From DAIOEK01 sp964648485 (GTDB taxonomy: Bacteria > Chloroflexota > Anaerolineae > Anaerolineales > Anaerolineaceae), in assembly GCA_964648485.1 (NCBI GenBank), contig CAZYOF010000003.1:1-64000 (forward strand): 64,000 nucleotides of DNA, in the 5' to 3' direction. A program made the position numbers and the translations under genes. This document shows positions 34,758 through 43,500 of this stretch, piece after piece. The notes beneath the pieces were generated by a model that was not told the DNA's origin, did no database searches, and saw only the letters and a program-made list of their open reading frames with translations. How positions within the stretch are numbered: the stretch's first letter is position 1; each line of letters opens with the position of its first letter.

Positions 34758-35192
34758 ATGCAAAATAGCATAGATGTATACATCGAAGGCGCAATCCGTT
34801 GGGCAATGCAGCAAATCGGTTCGGAGAAGTACGCCACCCTGTGTTACGGCTTCCTGGAAGACGCCTACGAATTGGGGAACGGGATCATTTTGGATGGCAA
34901 AGGCTGCACCGCGCGTGAAGCGGCAGATGCGTACGGCTGGCAACCCGGCAATTCACCCCGGGGCAGTTACGTTTTCTTCGATTGTACCGGACCCATCCGC
35001 GGAGAAGTTCGCAACTGGGGGCATATCGGTCTTTCGCTGGGGGATGGGCGGATCATCCACGCCTGGGATGTTGTTCGCGTCAACACGGTTCGAGAAATTG
35101 AAGAAATAATACCCCCACCCGGATGGACGACTTTGGTTTATCTTGGGTGGACGCCGGCTGAACAGATCCTGCAGGGGATGACGATAAAATAG
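34758..35192 (+). CDS. NlpC/P60-like cysteine hydrolase
   Basis: A 144-residue protein whose whole length fits the NlpC/P60 papain-like fold: TLCYGFLEDAYE holds the Cys nucleophile (near residue 29) where the family usually has DCSG, and NWGHIGLSLGDGRIIHAW holds the catalytic His. The family mostly cleaves peptidoglycan peptides or amidates related bonds. No signal peptide or targeting domain is present, so it may act inside the cell or be exported by another route. It is a single gene between two terminator or promoter regions. Confidence 0.65.
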   Translation: MQNSIDVYIEGAIRWAMQQIGSEKYATLCYGFLEDAYELGNGIILDGKGCTAREAADAYGWQPGNSPRGSYVFFDCTGPIRGEVRNWGHIGLSLGDGRIIHAWDVVRVNTVREIEEIIPPPGWTTLVYLGWTPAEQILQGMTIK

Positions 35193-35306
35193 TATTGCAC
35201 CTTATTCCTGACTGGTTATAATTAAATTTGAAGATCTGCGCTGGAATTGGGGGAAAACATACAATACAGCGATCTCTGAATACAAACGCGGATAGGGGAG
35301 GTTTGT

Positions 35307-35996
35307 ATGAAAAATATCCTGTTGTTTGGATTTCTTTTTGTTACCCTGATCCTTATTTCAGCCTGTGGATTGTTCCCGGATCTGCCCGCCCCCCTGACAG
35401 CTAACGATGAGGAGGAGATGGAACCGACTTCTTCGAAGAATCTGGTAACCAAAGAGCAGGAACTCCAGCAGGGAGATGAGGCTCCTAGTTATGTGGATTT
35501 TGACTGCCTCACCGGAGGTCCATTTATGCTTGCGGCAACCCATAATTACTCAATCGTCGAGGGCGAAGCAACTTACAACTTACAGGTTACCGCCTATATC
35601 GATCTGAGCGTGGATGAATCAGGTAAAGTAACCGGCAGCGGAGGCGATTCCGAGTGGCAGGTTATGCTGGAATCTCCTGAATGTCAGGGAACCGGGTATC
35701 CGGCATATTCTGCCAAAGTAACCGGAACCTGTGAGAACTCATTGATGCTTTTGGATATCTCTGAGACCGTTGGACCATACACCATGGTTTTTGTTTGTGG
35801 TGATCAGCGGGAACCTTTCTCACAGGGTATGAGTGGATCAACCATGACCCATGAAGATATACCTATCCGGGCGAGTACGGATACCAGGGTGAATGGAGCG
35901 GAAGTATACTTTATGGCACCGCGGGGGGAAGGGGTGAAGAAATGGGTAATCTTTCGAGATGGGGATTTTCCTCCGGTACCACTTACACCTCCATAG
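35307..35996 (+). CDS. Putative lipoprotein of unknown function
   Basis: A 229-residue protein with a signal peptide ending in the lipobox LISAC (Cys20), then an acidic linker and a beta-rich part containing DLSVDESGKVTGSGGDSEW and four further Cys (DFDCLTGG, SPECQGT, GTCENS, FVCGDQ) that could form two disulfides. No known family is recognised. GGGGAGG precedes the ATG. It probably faces the outside of the membrane. Confidence 0.7.
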   Translation: MKNILLFGFLFVTLILISACGLFPDLPAPLTANDEEEMEPTSSKNLVTKEQELQQGDEAPSYVDFDCLTGGPFMLAATHNYSIVEGEATYNLQVTAYIDLSVDESGKVTGSGGDSEWQVMLESPECQGTGYPAYSAKVTGTCENSLMLLDISETVGPYTMVFVCGDQREPFSQGMSGSTMTHEDIPIRASTDTRVNGAEVYFMAPRGEGVKKWVIFRDGDFPPVPLTPP

Positions 35997-36053
35997 ACCC
36001 GCAGGTTCTACAGAAAACGGACAATTTATATCCGAATTTAGTAAACTGGATAT

Positions 36054-37331
36054 ATGAAAACAAAATACCTGATCATCAGCCTGAGTATTCTGGCGATGTT
36101 GATTTCTGCATGCACCGCACCCATAATAGAGAGCCAGTTACAAGATATCATACCTTCGGCAACGGACACGAGCGTGCCCACGGTTGCTGATACAGCCACA
36201 CCCTCACCTGTCGAATCGCCGGAACTTATCCCCACCGTAGAGCCGGTAATTCCGCCACCTTCCTTCCCTGAGGGGAATTCTGCCATATGGAACCAGGTTG
36301 CTGATGGGTTGAACCGTCCGGTGGATATTGTCCATTCCGGGGATGGCAGCGGCAGATTGTTCATACTGGAACAACCGGGGGTGATTAGGGTTCTTCTCAA
36401 CGGGCAAATCCAGCCAGATCCCTTCTTGGATTTGCGTGACCGGGTGGGTAGCGCTGCCAATGAACAGGGATTGCTTGGTATAGCATTTTTTCCACGTTTC
36501 AGTGAGAATGGCTATTTCTTTGTAAACTACACGGATTATTCCGGTGATACAGTGATTTCACGCTTTACCGCGCCTGATTCACGACTGACAGGCGACCCGC
36601 GCAGTGAAGTGGTTTTACTGCGGGTGGATCAGCCTGCGGGGAACCACAATGGCGGGCAACTGCAATTCGACCCGCAAGGATACCTGTGGATCGGTCTGGG
36701 AGACGGAGGAGGGCAGGGTGATCCCAACGGATACAGCCAGTCGCGTGATTCGTTGCTGGGAAAATTACTGCGCATAGATATTAATTCGGAAAACGGGTAT
36801 GCAATCCCGCAGGATAATCCGTTTGTTGCGGGAGGAGGGGCGCCTGAAATTATGGCGCTCGGGTTGCGTAATCCGTGGCGCTTTACCTTTGACAGTCTTT
36901 CCGGTGCTTTGTTCATTGCGGATGTAGGGCAGAACAAGTGGGAAGAAATTAACTATCTACCGGCAGGATACGACGAATTTCCGGCGAACTTTGGCTGGAA
37001 TATCCGTGAAGGGGCGCACCCCTACCGCGATACAACCACTGCGGATGTGTTGATCGACCCGGTATATGAGTATGATCACAGCGTTGGCTGCTCTATTACC
37101 GGAGGTGTTGTATATCGGGGAGGTTCCTTGCCTGCATTTGAAGGTGTGTACCTTTTTGGTGATTTCTGCACCGGTACGATCTGGGGTTTGATTCCTACTG
37201 CAGGTGGTTCATGGGAGGCACGTGAATTATTCCGAACCAATTACAAGATTGTTGCGTTCGGAGAAGACGAAGCGGGTGAAGTATATCTGCTTGATTTAAA
37301 TGGCGGCGTATATCAACTAATTGCGAAGTAA
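36054..37331 (+). CDS. PQQ-dependent sugar dehydrogenase-like lipoprotein
   Basis: A 425-residue exported protein. The signal ends in MLISAC (Cys20) and is followed by a Thr/Pro-rich linker to about residue 70. From GLNRPVDIVHSGDGSGRLFILEQPG it forms a six-bladed propeller of the soluble glucose/aldose dehydrogenase family: NHNGGQLQFDPQGYLWIGLGDGGG, GLRNPWRFTFD and the final CTGTIWGL blade. It would oxidise aldoses in the extracytoplasmic space with PQQ. No PQQ synthesis genes are in the window, and some family members do not use PQQ, so the activity is uncertain. Confidence 0.85.
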   Translation: MKTKYLIISLSILAMLISACTAPIIESQLQDIIPSATDTSVPTVADTATPSPVESPELIPTVEPVIPPPSFPEGNSAIWNQVADGLNRPVDIVHSGDGSGRLFILEQPGVIRVLLNGQIQPDPFLDLRDRVGSAANEQGLLGIAFFPRFSENGYFFVNYTDYSGDTVISRFTAPDSRLTGDPRSEVVLLRVDQPAGNHNGGQLQFDPQGYLWIGLGDGGGQGDPNGYSQSRDSLLGKLLRIDINSENGYAIPQDNPFVAGGGAPEIMALGLRNPWRFTFDSLSGALFIADVGQNKWEEINYLPAGYDEFPANFGWNIREGAHPYRDTTTADVLIDPVYEYDHSVGCSITGGVVYRGGSLPAFEGVYLFGDFCTGTIWGLIPTAGGSWEARELFRTNYKIVAFGEDEAGEVYLLDLNGGVYQLIAK

Positions 37332-37339
37332 TCTGTAAT

Positions 37340-38221
37340 TTATCCGCGCTGAATTGCCATTGCCCCGGCGTTATCCGACATAAAGTTTTCAAGCTGAGAG
37401 GCGGTTACTTCAACCGGTGCTCGGCGGGCAGGATCATTGATGATAAACCTGCCTGTTTCCTGATTATATCCACTCACGGTCACAATATGCTTGGTGGCAT
37501 TCCCCGGAGCTCCATTGTTATCCGGTCCGCGGTCGCCTGTCCAGGGTAGATTTGCTTTACCAGAAAAGGTCCCACTCACGATTACTCTGGCGCCACTCCT
37601 GAGGGCGGCGAGGATCGATTGGGCATCTTCCGCGATCATGCGCGTGGATGCACCGGCTGCTCTGGCGCCCCGTTTCAGGTCGTCAAAATCGGTGAAGAAG
37701 TTATGTTCATACTCTGCGCGTTTTCCACCGCTGGTTACCCCATCGCGGCTGCTATCACGAGTCATCACTTTTCGGGCAAGGTCTACCAATTCACCGGCTT
37801 TGCTGGCTGCTGCTCCTCCGGGAAGGGACAAGCCCAACCCTTGCAGCGCCATTACGAGAGAGGTGGGTCCGCAGTTTGAATTGACGCCATCGCCGCCGAC
37901 CTGTTTCTCTGCCTCGAATTGATTAATCTGCAGACGGGCAGCCTGTTCTATGCTATTGACCGGATTGACAAATTCTCCCGTCAGCCCGGCTAAATTATTT
38001 CCACCCCCAAATGCTCCCATGAGGAGTGAGAGGATGGACGACATATCACCGCCCTGAGATGATTGACCTCCCAGCGGATTGCCTAATTGTTCCAACAGCA
38101 TGGTGGTTAACAGGAGCTTAAAATCGACCCCGTCGGTGACTGGTTGATTTTGCGTTTTGGGGGCGTATGATGCTTCCTGAGCATTAGATACCGATAAAGG
38201 ATTTATTCCCTGATTTGACAT
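37340..38221 (-). CDS. C39-like papain-fold protein without signal peptide
   Basis: A 293-residue protein. Residues about 120-290 resemble a C39 peptidase-like domain: the Cys nucleophile in NSNCGPTSLVMALQGLGL, and the His in ATKHIVTVSGYNQETGRFIINDP with an Asp following. The first 110 residues are different, with a DGVDFKLLLTTMLLEQL helix and a Gly/Ser/Gln-rich stretch, resembling helix-plus-linker segments of exported appendage proteins. No signal peptide, transmembrane segment or ABC transporter partner is present, unlike bacteriocin-processing C39 enzymes. The role is unknown. It converges on the sugar dehydrogenase gene. Confidence 0.65.
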   Translation of the reverse strand: MSNQGINPLSVSNAQEASYAPKTQNQPVTDGVDFKLLLTTMLLEQLGNPLGGQSSQGGDMSSILSLLMGAFGGGNNLAGLTGEFVNPVNSIEQAARLQINQFEAEKQVGGDGVNSNCGPTSLVMALQGLGLSLPGGAAASKAGELVDLARKVMTRDSSRDGVTSGGKRAEYEHNFFTDFDDLKRGARAAGASTRMIAEDAQSILAALRSGARVIVSGTFSGKANLPWTGDRGPDNNGAPGNATKHIVTVSGYNQETGRFIINDPARRAPVEVTASQLENFMSDNAGAMAIQRG

Positions 38222-38333
38222 GGTTCCATTTTATCCAACCGGGCTCAATCTGCAGTAAAACACAGGTAAAAATGACCGGTATTTTTTGTTAAGCTGGTCA
38301 CAAATAATGATTCTTCCCTGCGGATAGCTATGT

Positions 38334-38339
38334 TAAAAT
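38334..38339 (+). promoter_or_regulatory. -10 box six bases before a methyltransferase start
   Basis: TAAAAT ends six bases before the ATG at 38346 and there is no Shine-Dalgarno sequence, which fits a leaderless mRNA. TTGTTA at 38286-38291 is too far upstream to be the -35 box. Confidence 0.4.
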
Positions 38340-38345
38340 TGCAGC

Positions 38346-39179
38346 ATGTCTGGTCGTATTTATTTTGGTGATAATTTACCGGTGCTGCAATCGCTCCCTT
38401 CCGATTCAATTGACTTAATCTATATCGACCCCCCATTTAACACAGGAAAGGTTCAGGCGCGTACCCAGATCCAGACCATCTCGAGTCAGAACGGTGATCG
38501 GACAGGTTTTGCCGGCAGGCGTTATGAGACCATCAAGCTTGGTTCCCGAAAATACCTTGATTTATTCGATGATTACCTGGCATTTTTAGAACCGCGTTTA
38601 GTTGAGGCGCATCGCCTGTTAAAACCTTCGGGAAGTCTATTCTTCCACATTGATTACCGCGAGGTTCATTACTGCAAGGTATTACTGGATGCTATTTTTG
38701 GCAGGGAAAGCTTCTTAAACGAGATCATATGGGCTTATGATTACGGTGGCAGAACCCGAAAGAAGTTTCCACCCAAGCACGACAACATCCTCTGGTATGC
38801 GAAGACTCCGGATTCTTATACTTTTAACCTGAATGCGCTGGATCGCATCCCATACATGGCACCCGGCTTGGTAGGAAAAGAAAAAGCTGCCCGTGGCAAA
38901 CTTCCCACAGACACCTGGTGGCATACAATTGTTCCGACCAATAGCAAAGAAAAAACCGGATATCCAACCCAGAAACCGATGGGTATCCTGCGCAGGATCA
39001 TCCATGCCTGCAGCAACCCCGGTGATACCGTACTGGATTTTTTTGCCGGTTCGGGCACAACCGGAGCGGTTTCTCTGGAATCGGGTCGAAATTTTATCCT
39101 CGTGGATAACAACCCTCAGGCTGTGGAAGTAATGAGATCAAGGTTCGGTCAGTTACCCGAAATCGAATGGATTAGTTAA
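38346..39179 (+). CDS. Solitary DNA methyltransferase
   Basis: A 277-residue protein with beta-class motif order: GRIYFGDNLPVLQSLP, motif IV DPPFNTGK near residues 30-37, and motif I LDFFAGSGTTGAV near 228-240. It is short with a small recognition region and no nuclease domain or restriction partner. Such solitary enzymes often have regulatory or replication-linked roles, or protect against other systems. It differs from the larger enzyme at 68-1708 and has uniform base composition, so it may be an old resident. Confidence 0.88.
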   Translation: MSGRIYFGDNLPVLQSLPSDSIDLIYIDPPFNTGKVQARTQIQTISSQNGDRTGFAGRRYETIKLGSRKYLDLFDDYLAFLEPRLVEAHRLLKPSGSLFFHIDYREVHYCKVLLDAIFGRESFLNEIIWAYDYGGRTRKKFPPKHDNILWYAKTPDSYTFNLNALDRIPYMAPGLVGKEKAARGKLPTDTWWHTIVPTNSKEKTGYPTQKPMGILRRIIHACSNPGDTVLDFFAGSGTTGAVSLESGRNFILVDNNPQAVEVMRSRFGQLPEIEWIS

Positions 39180-39246
39180 AAAGTCCCGCCTGGTACGTAA
39201 CATGCACAGCAAGGATGGTGAGATAATGTATTCGAGGAGGGTATCC

Positions 39247-40011
39247 ATGACTGGTATGGAAACCGAACGTGCTATTGAATTAATTAAACAGGGGAATGTA
39301 GCCGAAGGGGCAAAAATCCTTTCGACTATCATCAAAACTGAACCTGATAATGAGCAAGCCTGGCTGTGGATGTCTGCCTGTGTGGGAGATCGTGAAAAAA
39401 AAATCTACTGCCTGCAGCGGGTGCTTCAAATTAATCCATCCAGCAATGCAGCCAGAAAAGGTCTGGGCGCTCTCGGGTTTGACGTTCCTCCCCCGGAACC
39501 TGAACCTCTCGCTCCTGCCGAAGATACGAATGGCTCATCTTTCCGGTACAGTGACCTAACGGCTGCACTCGGCGAGCGGGATCCGGAGAATAAAGAACCT
39601 ACAACACCATTACGACCATCCGCTTCAGCTGTTAAAGAACCTTCGCGACCAATCGATAAACCGTTTGAATTTGAAACCCAGCCAGTGGAAGAAGATACAC
39701 ACCAGTTCACGCCGGCTACTTCATTGGATGATCAACTCTCTCATGCCGTTACGCAACCTGCGGCGGCAGCTTCTGGTAATAAGGCGATGATGCTGGAAGA
39801 TTTTGGGTTCTCAGCCCCCGATGCGCCATTACCACCTGCACAGCCCATGGAACCCATTGCCGAATTACGCCAGCAAACCACCGAAAGCCTGTCAGCTACC
39901 CCCCGACGACGCCGGAGAAGGACCAGCCCATTAACGGTGGTGATTCTGATTTTACTCATCTTACTCTTGGTATTGGTCTTGGCTGGAAAATTTGTTTTCC
40001 ATTTGTTCTAA
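39247..40011 (+). CDS. TPR-like protein with C-terminal membrane anchor
   Basis: A 254-residue protein. The first 75 residues form about two TPR-type helical pairs (AIELIKQGNVAEGAKILSTIIKTEPDNEQAWLWMSACV, then KKIYCLQRVLQINPSSNAA). A long Pro/Glu-rich disordered part follows, then basic RRRRRTS and one hydrophobic segment at the very end, giving a tail-anchored protein with the TPR part in the cytoplasm. The ATG at 39247 has GGAGG six bases upstream. The function is unknown. Confidence 0.75.
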   Translation: MTGMETERAIELIKQGNVAEGAKILSTIIKTEPDNEQAWLWMSACVGDREKKIYCLQRVLQINPSSNAARKGLGALGFDVPPPEPEPLAPAEDTNGSSFRYSDLTAALGERDPENKEPTTPLRPSASAVKEPSRPIDKPFEFETQPVEEDTHQFTPATSLDDQLSHAVTQPAAAASGNKAMMLEDFGFSAPDAPLPPAQPMEPIAELRQQTTESLSATPRRRRRRTSPLTVVILILLILLLVLVLAGKFVFHLF

Positions 40012-40018
40012 GCAAATC

Positions 40019-40699
40019 GTGGATACACCTTCATTAGAATCCATTCTTAAGAAGCTTCATGAACTTTCCAACCCCGCCAACCTGGCGGGGATGGCTCATT
40101 ATGGTATCCAGACAGGTCAGGCATTGGGTATTCCCCTGCCAGCGTTACGAGGCATGGCAAAAGGCATAAAAGACCACGATCTCGCTCAAAAGTTGTGGGA
40201 AACGGGTATTCACGAAGCACGTATGCTGGCATCCATGATCGATGATCCGAACCGGGTGACCCCAGAGCAAATGGAAGCCTGGGTAAAGGATTTTGATTCA
40301 TGGGATATCTGTGATGGTGTATGTGGGAACCTGTTTGATAAAACTCCTTATTCCAGGCAAAAAGCGGAGGAGTGGTGTGTGCGTGAGGAGGAATTTGTTC
40401 GCAGGGCTGGCTTCGCGATGATTGCCTGGATGGCAGTACATGATAAAAAAGCAACTGATACATTTTTTATCGATTACCTTCCCTTGATAGAAAAAGGTGC
40501 CTCTGATAACCGTAATTTTGTAAAGAAGGCGGTCAATTGGGCGCTGCGTCAAATAGGGAAGCGGAATGAAGTTCTCTGGCAGGCTGCCATGGATTTCTGC
40601 CTGCGTCTGCAGGATAGTCCGGTTGCCTCCATTCGCTGGGTGGTGAAAGACGCCCGTCGTGAATTGGAAACCAAGAAGGAGCATATCTTTGCGCGCTAA
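40019..40699 (+). CDS. AlkD-like DNA alkylation repair protein
   Basis: About 226 residues of HEAT-like helices matching the DNA alkylation repair family: DDPNRVTPEQMEAWVKDFDSWDICDGVCGNLFDKT, then REEEFVRRAGFAMIAWMAVHDK and NFVKKAVNWALRQIGKRN. AlkD-type glycosylases remove 3-methyl- and 7-methylpurines. The start is uncertain: a GTG at 40019 just after the upstream stop, or a TTG at 39992 that overlaps it. The 3' end overlaps the nucleoside phosphorylase gene. Confidence 0.85.
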   Translation: MDTPSLESILKKLHELSNPANLAGMAHYGIQTGQALGIPLPALRGMAKGIKDHDLAQKLWETGIHEARMLASMIDDPNRVTPEQMEAWVKDFDSWDICDGVCGNLFDKTPYSRQKAEEWCVREEEFVRRAGFAMIAWMAVHDKKATDTFFIDYLPLIEKGASDNRNFVKKAVNWALRQIGKRNEVLWQAAMDFCLRLQDSPVASIRWVVKDARRELETKKEHIFAR

Positions 40700-41459
40700 A
40701 CGGTATCCCATCCTCGATTACGATGCTGCAGCAGAAGCAATTATCGAACCTTCCCGCATCATCAGGAAGCGTGATTATTCTCACAAGGTTGTCTTTTGTT
40801 TCTTTCAGGAAATAATTCAGAATCTTGTGGAACGGGGAACCGCCCGTCAAGTGGACCATTTGAAGTCTGAGATGGGGGAAAATCCCATCTACCAGGTAGA
40901 TGGAGAAGGTGGAACGTGGATGCTGGTCCATCCCGGTGTGGGCTCTCCGCTGGCGGCTGCTTACATGGATGAGATGATCGCCCGTGGTTGCCGGCATTTT
41001 ATTGCCTGTGGCGGTTGCGGCGTACTCGATAAAACCATTCCGGTGGGGCATTTGCTCATTCCCGTGGCAGCTGTGCGGGATGAAGGCACATCCTATGCGT
41101 ACCAGCCTGCAGGCTGGCAGGCAGTCCCTACCACACATGCCCTGAAGGCTATCCACCAAACTTTAGAAAAACATCACGTTCCCCATGATGATGTCATCAC
41201 CTGGACAACGGATGCCATTTATCGTGAAACCAGGGCAATCACCAATCTGCGCCTCAAGCAAGGCTGCCGTACCGTAGAAATGGAAACCTCTGCTTTTTGC
41301 GCGGTTGCCCACTTTCGCGGTGTGGAATTTGCCCAGATTTTGTACGGCGGTGACTCGGTTGCTGAATCCGGTTGGGATGCCCGGGACTGGATCTCACGGC
41401 TGGATATCCGCGAGCGCATGCTCTGGCTGGCAGCCGAAGCAGTATTGGCTATCGCCTGA
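40689..41459 (+). CDS. Nucleoside phosphorylase
   Basis: About 256 residues of the PNP/UDP phosphorylase family: GVGSPLAAAYMDEMIARGCRHF and CGGCGVLDKTIPVGHLLIPVAAVRDEGTSY, with the substrate region VEMETSAFCAVAHFRG near the C-terminus. It cleaves a nucleoside with phosphate in salvage; purine versus uridine preference cannot be told. A TTG at 40689 is the best start because AAGGAG lies exactly seven bases upstream, inside the end of the AlkD-like gene, so the two are coupled. Confidence 0.88.
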   Translation: MRAKRYPILDYDAAAEAIIEPSRIIRKRDYSHKVVFCFFQEIIQNLVERGTARQVDHLKSEMGENPIYQVDGEGGTWMLVHPGVGSPLAAAYMDEMIARGCRHFIACGGCGVLDKTIPVGHLLIPVAAVRDEGTSYAYQPAGWQAVPTTHALKAIHQTLEKHHVPHDDVITWTTDAIYRETRAITNLRLKQGCRTVEMETSAFCAVAHFRGVEFAQILYGGDSVAESGWDARDWISRLDIRERMLWLAAEAVLAIA

Positions 41460-41562
41460 ATAGCTGCTCTCAAAAATTACAAAATTCCAATCAATTGTTA
41501 ACATAATTCTTGTACTCAGGTATTACTCTATAACTGTACATTATGAGTAAGGAGCATGTATT

Positions 41563-43452
41563 ATGGCAAAGATTGTTGGAATTGACCTGGGTACTACAAA
41601 TAGCGTTGTTTCTGTAATGGAAGCGGGCAATCCGGTGGTGATTTCCACCGCTGAAGGATCGCGCCTGCTGCCATCTGTTGTAGCTTTTACAAAGAATAAT
41701 GAGAGACTGGTCGGGCAACAGGCAAAACGACAGGCTGTTGTTAATCCTGAGAATACCATTTATTCCATCAAGCGCTTCATGGGCCGCCATTATGAAGAGG
41801 TGGATGCCGAACGCAAGATGGTTCCGTATAACATTGTCAAAGGTCCACAGGGTGATGTGCGGGTCAAGATTCCCATTAATAATAAGGAATACACCCCGCA
41901 GGAAGTCTCTGCGATGATTCTGGGTAAGTTGAAAGCAGATGCAGAAGCGTACCTGGGTGAAACTGTCACCCAGGCAGTGATTACCGTGCCTGCGTATTTT
42001 AATGACAGTCAACGTCAGGCAACCAAAGATGCCGGAAAAATTGCCGGCCTGGAAGTGCTGCGTATTATCAATGAACCGACCGCATCTGCTCTTGCATATG
42101 GTCTGGATAAGAAAACCAATGAGCGGATACTGGTGTTTGACCTGGGTGGCGGTACCTTTGATGTTTCCATCCTCGATGTCGGTGAAGGTGTGGTGGAGGT
42201 AAAAGCCACTAATGGTGATACCCACCTTGGTGGAGATGATTGGGATGAGGTAATTGTAAACTGGGCAGCTGATGAGTTTAAAAAAGATCATGGCATAGAT
42301 CTGCGACAGGACCGGCAGGCATTGCAGCGGTTACGTGAAGCAGCCGAGAAAGCCAAGATCGAGCTTTCCACTTTGATGGAAGCGGAGATCAATCTGCCCT
42401 ATATTACTGCCGATGCGAATGGACCCAAACACCTGCAGTTCAAACTGACCCGCTCGCAATTTGAGCACATGACTGAAAAACTGCTCGATCGCTGCCGAAA
42501 GCCGTTCGAGAATGCCATCAAAGATGCCGGTATCAAAGCATCTGATATTGATGAAGTTGTTCTGGTAGGCGGTGCCACCCGCATGCCGATGGTCCATGAA
42601 CTTGTCCGGTCACTGGTCAACAAGGAACCCAATAAGGGCGTGAACCCTGATGAGGTTGTCTCTATTGGGGCAGCCATCCAGGGAGGTGTTCTTGGCGGGC
42701 AGGTAAAAGATGTTTTACTGCTGGATGTAACCCCGTTGACCCTGGGTCTGGAAACCCTGGGCGGAGTGATGACCCCACTCATCGAGCGTAACACGACCAT
42801 CCCGGTACGCAAGTCTGAGGTCTTTTCCACAGCTGAAGATAACCAGACCGCGGTGGATGTCCATGTGCTGCAGGGGGAGCGTCCGATGGCAGGCGATAAC
42901 ATGACTCTGGGTCGCTTCAGGCTGGATGGTATTCCACCGGCTCCCCGCGGAATTCCGCAGGTGGAGGTGACATTTGATATCGACGCCAATGGCATCTTGA
43001 ATGTTACTGCAAAAGATAAGGCAACCGGTAAGGAGCAGAAGGTGACCATCACCGCCAGCACCAACCTGGACAAGAAAGATATCGAGCGAATGGTGGAACA
43101 AGCAAATGAAAACCGTGCTGAAGATCAGCGGCGCAAGGATTTGATCGAATCGCGCAACATGGCAGATTCTGCGGTTTATCAAACAGAAAAAACCATCCGG
43201 GACCTGGGAGATAAAATTAAAGAAGAAGATAAAACCCGCCTTGAAAGCCTGATCTCAAAGGTCAAAGAGACCATGCAGAGGGAAAACACCGACGATATTC
43301 GAAAATCTGTAAGTGATTTGCAGCAGGCTTTGAGCGCGATCGGATCTCAAATGTATCAGCAGCCGGGTGGAGAGACACCCCCGCCAACAGATGGAGGCTC
43401 ATCGGGTGGAGATAGCGATGATGTGGTCGAAGGTGAGTTCAAGAGTGTATAA
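41563..43452 (+). CDS. dnaK: Chaperone DnaK (Hsp70)
   Basis: A 629-residue Hsp70. The ATPase domain has IGIDLGTTNSVV, the FDLGGGTFDVSIL phosphate loop and GGATRMPMV; the linker is DVLLLDVTPLTLG, followed by the substrate-binding domain and helical lid. The C-terminus ends in the bacterial-type DDVVEGEFKSV. AAGGAG precedes the ATG. No grpE, dnaJ or hrcA gene adjoins and no CIRCE operator is seen upstream, so this copy stands alone with its own terminator. Confidence 0.97.
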   Translation: MAKIVGIDLGTTNSVVSVMEAGNPVVISTAEGSRLLPSVVAFTKNNERLVGQQAKRQAVVNPENTIYSIKRFMGRHYEEVDAERKMVPYNIVKGPQGDVRVKIPINNKEYTPQEVSAMILGKLKADAEAYLGETVTQAVITVPAYFNDSQRQATKDAGKIAGLEVLRIINEPTASALAYGLDKKTNERILVFDLGGGTFDVSILDVGEGVVEVKATNGDTHLGGDDWDEVIVNWAADEFKKDHGIDLRQDRQALQRLREAAEKAKIELSTLMEAEINLPYITADANGPKHLQFKLTRSQFEHMTEKLLDRCRKPFENAIKDAGIKASDIDEVVLVGGATRMPMVHELVRSLVNKEPNKGVNPDEVVSIGAAIQGGVLGGQVKDVLLLDVTPLTLGLETLGGVMTPLIERNTTIPVRKSEVFSTAEDNQTAVDVHVLQGERPMAGDNMTLGRFRLDGIPPAPRGIPQVEVTFDIDANGILNVTAKDKATGKEQKVTITASTNLDKKDIERMVEQANENRAEDQRRKDLIESRNMADSAVYQTEKTIRDLGDKIKEEDKTRLESLISKVKETMQRENTDDIRKSVSDLQQALSAIGSQMYQQPGGETPPPTDGGSSGGDSDDVVEGEFKSV

Positions 43453-43457
43453 AATGC

Positions 43458-43492
43458 AAACGGGACTGGTAATAGGCAAGTCCCGTTTTTTA
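43458..43492 (+). terminator. Intrinsic terminator of dnaK
   Basis: AAACGGGACT (43458-43467) pairs with AGTCCCGTTT (43479-43488), loop 11 nt, followed by TT and ATAG; the stem foot plus tail give a run of six T. Confidence 0.9.
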
Positions 43493-43500
43493 TAGTGGAT

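Noticed and set aside
41460..41562. CIRCE or promoter upstream of dnaK
   Set aside because: No TTAGCACTC-N9-GAGTGCTAA dyad; the -10-like TATAAC has no -35 box at acceptable spacing.
41491..42291. 266-residue minus-strand frame at the dnaK start
   Set aside because: Antisense shadow of dnaK; the sequence has no domain pattern.
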